Below the pieces are notes generated by a model. It was not told the DNA's origin and did not search any database. It worked only from the letters and a program-made list of their open reading frames with translations. The translations under genes and the position numbers were made by a program. From positions 62,001 through 126,000 of the forward strand of contig VTPC01090610.1 of assembly GCA_011009095.1 (NCBI GenBank): a stretch of DNA of 64,000 nt, read 5' to 3'. Shown piece after piece: positions 59,198 through 64,000 of the stretch. Positions within the stretch are counted from its first letter, which is position 1. Every line of letters begins with the position of its first letter. The DNA comes from Ignelater luminosus. Lineage: Eukaryota; Arthropoda; Insecta; Coleoptera; Elateridae.

Positions 59198-60205
59198 CTA
59201 CGCCTGGTGTCCTTTTAAAAGAACAGCCACGTTTAGACAAACATAAAAAGGACTCTTTCTTTCTTTCCGTACAGCGGCACTTAGTCTAGAAATCCTTGCT
59301 TTTAAGATTCGCCTAGCAGCAATGGGAAATTTTGTATTGTTTACCAACTTGTACTTATTGGAGGTGAAGGCTCTTGTAATGTGATTTGCACATTCTAGTT
59401 TTACGACGTATCTTCCATACTTCACATTTTCTACTATTTTGTTGTAGACACTAGATTCACCATCACCGATCACATATTTGTATCTCATTTGGTATTGAAG
59501 TTCATTCTCATTGAAACCTTGAACAATGATGTCTTGTTCCATACTAGAAGATGAACCTGTATAGTTCTTAAAACATACCTGAGCAGGCGCATCGGTATTC
59601 CTGGATTTTGCATTAGTACAAACAAAACAGAATCTATTTCTGACCCCTATATATAACAGTTTTTTTGTTCTACGTCCTATAATGCACCGAACTCCAGAAA
59701 GCGACAAAAACCCATGCCCGTATGAATACTTTGCCCATCCTCCATCTACGATCACAGTGATAAATGGTATACCTTCCTCTATATCTCCTGCTTCGATGGC
59801 TAGCTTCCTTTCTTCAGCTGCTTTTTTCATTTCCGATTGATGTTGCATTTCCCATACCCTTCCGACATCATTCACTAATTTTCTGTAAAATTTAGGCGAC
59901 GGAGTTGGCATATCCATGGCAGACAATAATTCGAAGTTTATTTTTACTTCTTTAGGGTGAGACGATAGAGTTATTTGTCTTTTCACAATTATCGCAATGA
60001 TAATATAAAACGGAAGTAACACCATTTTTCAGTTCTTTTTGAAATTGCATCTTTTCCATAGTGCATGTGCTATCGTGTAAATGCTATTTCTTCGTTTCTT
60101 TAATAAAAAAAGTCGATATCAACTATCCTATTTCCTGAAATTGATTGAACATTTTCTGCTGGAACCACTTCAATTTCTAAATCTGGTAAGTGTTCCTCGG
60201 GCAAA
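59198..60205 (-). pseudogene. Mutator-like transposase domain fragment
   Basis: The 275-residue frame 59198-60025 reads FELLSAMDMPTPSPKFYRKL, GIPFITVIVDGGWAKYSYGH, GFLSLSGVRCIIGRRTKKLL, FKNYTGSSSSMEQDIIVQGF, YKYVIGDGESSVYNKIVENV and YGRYVVKLECANHITRAFTS, the Mutator-like domain of insect transposon proteins; VDGGW and IGDGESS hold likely catalytic Asp residues. Upstream an exon-like piece starting at 60205 after an AG (LPEEHLPDLEIEVVPAENVQ, then NRIVDIDFF) with one stop or frame break adds the N-terminal part. The frame ends after RRILKARISRLSAAVRKERK, just where the family would continue. In intact insect homologues as I recall them this domain is followed by YqaJ, which here lies alone at 47822-48990. 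Confidence 0.85.
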
Positions 60206-60583
60206 CTAAAACAAATTATAGATAAAACGATTAATAAAGCTTCTCACTTTAGTAAATTCGGAAGATTTTTTTATTTCTTTTAGTTACACGGTGTTATCTT
60301 TAAAATTAAACCAAGAAGGTGTACGAGGAGTCCAACGGAGGAGACACCTCTTCTAAAATGTTCTAAACTACTTAAAAGTACACAAGAGATACTTACTTAT
60401 TGAAATAAGTATCGACCATTCCAAGTTGATTCACGAGTGTAAACAAACGTGCGTGCATATAGTGATTCCACCAACTTGCCAACTGGAAGAGTTCTCCTGG
60501 CGGTACGTGTAAGTTAATATACCCTTGTACGTCCCCAAGATATTCCTCATTCCAGTATCAACAAACACAACGATCACACCACC

Positions 60584-62257
60584 ATGTCCCAAGGCCGCTC
60601 GGCTAAGGGACAACCTAAACCGCCCGGGAAAGACCCCCCCGCTCCTAAAAACCGCACCGCTATCCCACAAAAAAACAGCAAGAACACTAATACTTCCACC
60701 ACTACCAGAGCCATGAATTCCTATTTAAAAAAAACGACGACCAACGCTCCTTCAACTTCCAACAACAAAACCAGCACCACCAAAACATCCGCCAAACCTC
60801 GCAACGCCGCTCCCATACCCTTCACTCCAACTCCACCGCTTTTATCACCACAACCAATCATGCCATCCGATCCCATTTTTATCTCGCCTGACTCTAATAC
60901 CTTTTTAATTCCTCTTGATCTCCCGCCAACACCCTCATACGCCTCGGTCGCCGCCACCACCACTACCACCACTTCCATAGCCTCCAGACCACTCTCCAGC
61001 CCGAGAATCCTTACACCGACATTCCAACACCACCCGCAGTCCCGCTTTGGGCCCCCGGCCTCGCCGCACGCCTACAACGGCGCCGCATCCCGACCCAGCC
61101 CCGCTCCTTCCTCTCCCCGCTCCATATCCCCGATGATGCTCGATGATATCCCGGACCCCATCAACAAACGCGGCCACTCTTCCTCCTCCTCCGAAGCTAA
61201 CCCAGCCGAATGGACCACCGCCACCTCCAAGAAGCGGCGCGCCGTAGCCCCATCCCCCACAACCACTCCACCACCAGCGAACGCTACCCAATCCTACAGA
61301 CCACCATCCGCCGCCACTCAACCAAGGAAGACCTACACCTGTATCGTCTCCAACCTCCCAAAACCGCAAGCCAATCTCAAATCTTTCTGCGCCTTGCTCA
61401 CCCGAATCCCCACCATACGTCCAACGGACGTCTCCCCCCTTGCGAATGGCTCGATTCGCATCTCCTCCATGCAGGAAGATCTTCCTGAACTGCTCACTTC
61501 GCTGAGCAACCACGTCGGCCAAACGGTCCGAATCACGTCCATCAACAAACGCCCACGAGCTCAACCTCGCCCACCGCACCAGCCCTCGTTTTCATGCGTC
61601 ATTCGCGGCGTAGACCTCGACATCCCCGTCGAGGACGTCAAGACGGCGCTTTCCGCCGAGGGCTACAATTTCACCCAAGTGTGGCGCATCAAGGCCAAAG
61701 CCACGGATTGCGACACGCGTCTCGTGCGAGTGCTCACCACTTGCCAGAGGACGCTGGACGCACTCCTCGGCAGAGGCTTCCGTATGTTCCACCACACTTT
61801 CCGCGTCGAGCCGTCGCATCCCCCTAAGCCCCAGCCGGTGCAATGCTCCAAATGCCTAAAGTTCGACCACCACACCTCTGCCTGTCAAGTCCAGCGCCCC
61901 ACCTGTGGAGTCTGCGGTGAAGCTCACAACACCAACTCCTGCACCGCTGCCACTACGCCCAAATGCGGCAACTGCGGAGGAGACCACGTGGCCTTCTCCA
62001 GGCAATGCCCGGTCAGACCAGCCGAACCCACCTCGGCCGAGGCCACAGCCCCGCTTAAGCCTGCCCCAGAGGACGACACCTCTCGTGTCCGCAACTTCGT
62101 GCGATTCACTGTTACCTCCTTATTGAACATTTTCTCCGACCGAAGGGAGTTCATCTTCCGCACACTGGTCCCCATCGTCCAACATTTCTACGGCTGGCGA
62201 ATCCAAATGTCAATAACCGGAAACTATCTCCGTGTCCACTTCCCGGATGACGCTTGA
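60584..62257 (+). CDS. Jockey-type ORF1 (gag-like, three zinc knuckles), intact
   Basis: The protein binds element RNA and forms the ribonucleoprotein needed for retrotransposition. It has 557 residues from ATG 60584 (context ACCATG) to TGA at 62257. Residues 1-260 are of low complexity, rich in Pro, Ser and Thr. Residues about 325-420 (SCVIRGVDLDIPVEDVKTAL ... RGFRMFHHTFRVE) match the PRE_C2HC domain that precedes zinc fingers in Jockey-group gags. Residues about 421-476 contain three knuckles: CSKCLKFDHHTSAC (CX2CX4HX4C), CGVCGEAHNTNSC and CGNCGGDHVAFSRQC. The tail (FTVTSLLNIFSDRREFIFRT) is short and hydrophobic. Codon use is strongly GC-ending, unlike the genes at 1-25 kb. Confidence 0.93.
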   Translation: MSQGRSAKGQPKPPGKDPPAPKNRTAIPQKNSKNTNTSTTTRAMNSYLKKTTTNAPSTSNNKTSTTKTSAKPRNAAPIPFTPTPPLLSPQPIMPSDPIFISPDSNTFLIPLDLPPTPSYASVAATTTTTTSIASRPLSSPRILTPTFQHHPQSRFGPPASPHAYNGAASRPSPAPSSPRSISPMMLDDIPDPINKRGHSSSSSEANPAEWTTATSKKRRAVAPSPTTTPPPANATQSYRPPSAATQPRKTYTCIVSNLPKPQANLKSFCALLTRIPTIRPTDVSPLANGSIRISSMQEDLPELLTSLSNHVGQTVRITSINKRPRAQPRPPHQPSFSCVIRGVDLDIPVEDVKTALSAEGYNFTQVWRIKAKATDCDTRLVRVLTTCQRTLDALLGRGFRMFHHTFRVEPSHPPKPQPVQCSKCLKFDHHTSACQVQRPTCGVCGEAHNTNSCTAATTPKCGNCGGDHVAFSRQCPVRPAEPTSAEATAPLKPAPEDDTSRVRNFVRFTVTSLLNIFSDRREFIFRTLVPIVQHFYGWRIQMSITGNYLRVHFPDDA

Positions 62258-62314
62258 GTACACTAAACTCCTGCGGGACTTCCCCCCCCCACCTCCTCTC
62301 TCAGTCCATCCTTT

Positions 62315-64000
62315 ATGGATCTAGTCCTCTCCACTGTGAACGCCCACGGCTGGAGCCGGAAGCGTCCACTCGTGGAGAACCTAATCCGCTCCCACCACAT
62401 CCACATCCTTTCAATCACCGAAACACACTTAAAAAAATCCCAAAAGATAACACTCCCAGGATTTCAAGTTCTCCGCCAGGACGCCCCGCGCCGCACACAC
62501 GGCGTTGCTCTGGCAATGCTTTCCAGCCTTCACACTCCTCCTTTGACCTCCCTCTAGCCTTTTCCAACCTTCACTGCTGTGCAGCCACCCTACACGCCCC
62601 GGGCGGCGACGTATACCTCTTCTCCATATACATCCCGCCCGACAATGTCCCCTTCCCCACCGACTTCTTCGAGTACGTGGCTAGGTCCTTCCGCAGGGCC
62701 GTGATCATGGGCGACTTCAACGCCCGTCACACATCCTTCGGGGACACGGCCACCAATGCGAGAGGTCGCGCTCTTTCCAACATTCTCCTCCAACCCACGC
62801 TTTTCCGAATCCCCAACACACAACCCACCTTTATCAATCACCTAGGCGCCTCCAACATCGACCACATCCTTATCACTGCCCCACTTACTCCCTTCTTCCC
62901 TGACCCTGCCACCATTGGCACCTCCATTACCAGTGATCATCTGCCCCTTATCACCACATCCACCATCATGAACCTTCCAGCGCCCCCTAGCCCCAACCGC
63001 ACCATACGCGAATGGAACAAAGCCAACTGGCGACTGTTCCAAGATCGCGTCGCTAACCACCTCCCAGCCTCCCCTAGCCTCTCCACCATCCCCGAAATAG
63101 ATCAAACCATAGAAAACCTCACCAGCACCATTCAGGAGGCCGTCGAGGCCGCCGTCCCCACACGCACCACCAACCTAGACCGCCCTCCCCTCCCCCGACA
63201 CATCCTCCAACTTATCAAGGAAAAGAAGGCTACACTCCGCCTCTTTGTCCGCACCCGAGACCCGACAGTCAAGGCTGAATGGAACCGTCTCAACGCGCTG
63301 GTCCGCCTGTTTACAACCAGGTTCCGGGAGGCGCGATGGTCGGCCATCTGTTCCAGCCTCGATCACAGAAACGGAACCCGATTTTGGAGCAAACTAAAAA
63401 CGCTCACCGGCCAAAAAAAGTCCACCCGACTAGCCCACCTACAACATAACGGCCAAACCATCTCGAACCCACAAGGCCAATCCCAAATTTTCGCCGACCT
63501 ACTTAACCAGGTCCACGCTATCCCACAAGACCCCCGCTTCGACAATGACCAAGCCCCACTCATTCACATGCGGATCCGACAAAACCGAGCAATCTCCCCG
63601 CTCATTGCTGTCCCACCAGTAACACCCAATGAACCCCCCCCACCGGAGACCCTCCAACCCATCAGCGCCGACGATACGGCGGCCGCCATTGCCACAGGCA
63701 AAAACACAGCTCCAGGCGAGGACTCCCTGACAAGGCGAGTCCTCCGCCACCTTCCCCAAGAGGCCATTGACCTTATCACCTCAATCTTCAACCACTGCCT
63801 CCGCTGCGGCTACTTCCCTTCGGCCTGGAAACGAGCCACAGTCATTATGTTACACAAAAAGAACAAAAATCCCACTGACCCCGCCTCCTACAGGCCCATA
63901 TCGCTCCTCAACGTCCTAGGCAAGACATTCGAGAGAATTCTCGTTGACAGACTCCGCGCCCACCTGGAGAACTCCAACCTCCTATCCCCCCATCAGTTCG
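62315..64000 (+). pseudogene. Jockey-type ORF2: apurinic-like endonuclease and reverse transcriptase, one frameshift, 3' part beyond the window
   Basis: It starts at ATG 62315 with MDLVLSTVNAHGWSRKRPLV and the endonuclease block LSITETHLKK (catalytic Glu). Near 62510-62530 the frame shifts (first frame stops at 62557); the second frame then stays open to the window end. It holds YIPPDNVPFPTDFF, VIMGDFNARHTSFGD and TSITSDHLPLI (endonuclease metal and His sites), a linker, then NTAPGEDSLTRRVLRHLPQE, WKRATVIMLHKKNKNPTDPA and SYRPISLLNVLGKTFERIL, RT blocks 0 to 2. The YADD block lies outside. The single shift may be a real lesion or a sequence error. Confidence 0.88.

Larger units (their letters stand above)
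60430..64000 (+). mobile_element. GC-rich Jockey-type non-LTR retrotransposon, 5' two thirds; continues beyond the window
   Basis: ORF1 (gag-like) and ORF2 (endonuclease plus RT) follow each other in plus orientation with a 57-base gap, the layout of the Jockey group. Base composition changes sharply: 61081-61140 has 42 G or C in 60 by eye, against 7 in 60 at 25681-25740. The 5' end is not exact; the change begins around 60430-60580. No poly(A) end is in the window. ORF1 is uninterrupted, so the copy is fairly young. Confidence 0.85.

Noticed and set aside
60721..62175. Several minus-strand and alternative-frame open frames up to 214 codons
   Set aside because: They are shadows of the GC-rich ORF1; low-complexity Gly/Ala/Arg content results from reading Pro/Thr/Ser-rich sequence backwards.

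Overview
The window looks like nuclear DNA from an insect or a close arthropod relative. It is strongly AT-rich, its genes have introns with GT-AG borders, and it holds three conserved housekeeping or centrosomal genes followed by a long transposon graveyard. The repertoire (pogo, Tc1/mariner, hAT, piggyBac, Mutator-like with YqaJ, copia, Jockey/RTE-type non-LTR elements, DUF4806 and trihelix-type genes) is typical of insects. The order or species cannot be fixed from the sequence.

Region 1 (1-24.9 kb) is gene territory. The first 687 bases are the 5' part of a minus-strand mannose-1-phosphate guanylyltransferase beta gene (GMPPB). A complete six-exon succinyl-CoA ligase alpha subunit gene (SUCLG1) follows at 3641-7376. 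A complete twelve-exon coiled-coil gene at 10209-24881 is best read as the Asterless/CEP152 centriole duplication factor. All splice phases of the last two genes join without a break (330 and 691 residues). The large introns of the Asterless gene carry transposon debris: a pogo-like terminal-repeat element, a foldback MITE, an internally deleted hAT element with perfect 8-bp target duplication, Tc1/mariner relics and a 166-bp-arm inverted repeat.

Region 2 (24.9-32.1 kb) is AT-rich with no gene I can support. It includes a candidate promoter at 29.2 kb.

Region 3 (32.1-40.6 kb) is a degenerate tandem array whose units carry a short hairpin and which shows a 170-bp higher-order period. It is interrupted by a 5.8-kb pogo element that is itself interrupted by a 3.3-kb pogo element. 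Both have TA target duplications.

Region 4 (40.6-60.2 kb) is a patchwork of broken elements, mostly on the minus strand: a non-LTR RT fragment, a copia element split in two, a DUF4806 relic, a doubly deleted Tc1/mariner, a foldback MITE, a YqaJ nuclease piece, a pogo tail with a zinc-binding domain, a trihelix relic, an RTE tail, a piggyBac relic and a Mutator-like transposase domain. The YqaJ and Mutator pieces may be halves of one old element.

Region 5 (60.5-64.0 kb) is a GC-rich Jockey-type non-LTR retrotransposon with an intact ORF1 and an ORF2 that has one frameshift and runs off the window.

The most unexpected signal is an 11-mer, TGGCAAYACTG, present five times, twice just upstream of a gene and in that gene's sense orientation. 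The hairpin repeat array with paired stem changes is the second. I found no CRISPR array, rRNA or tRNA gene.
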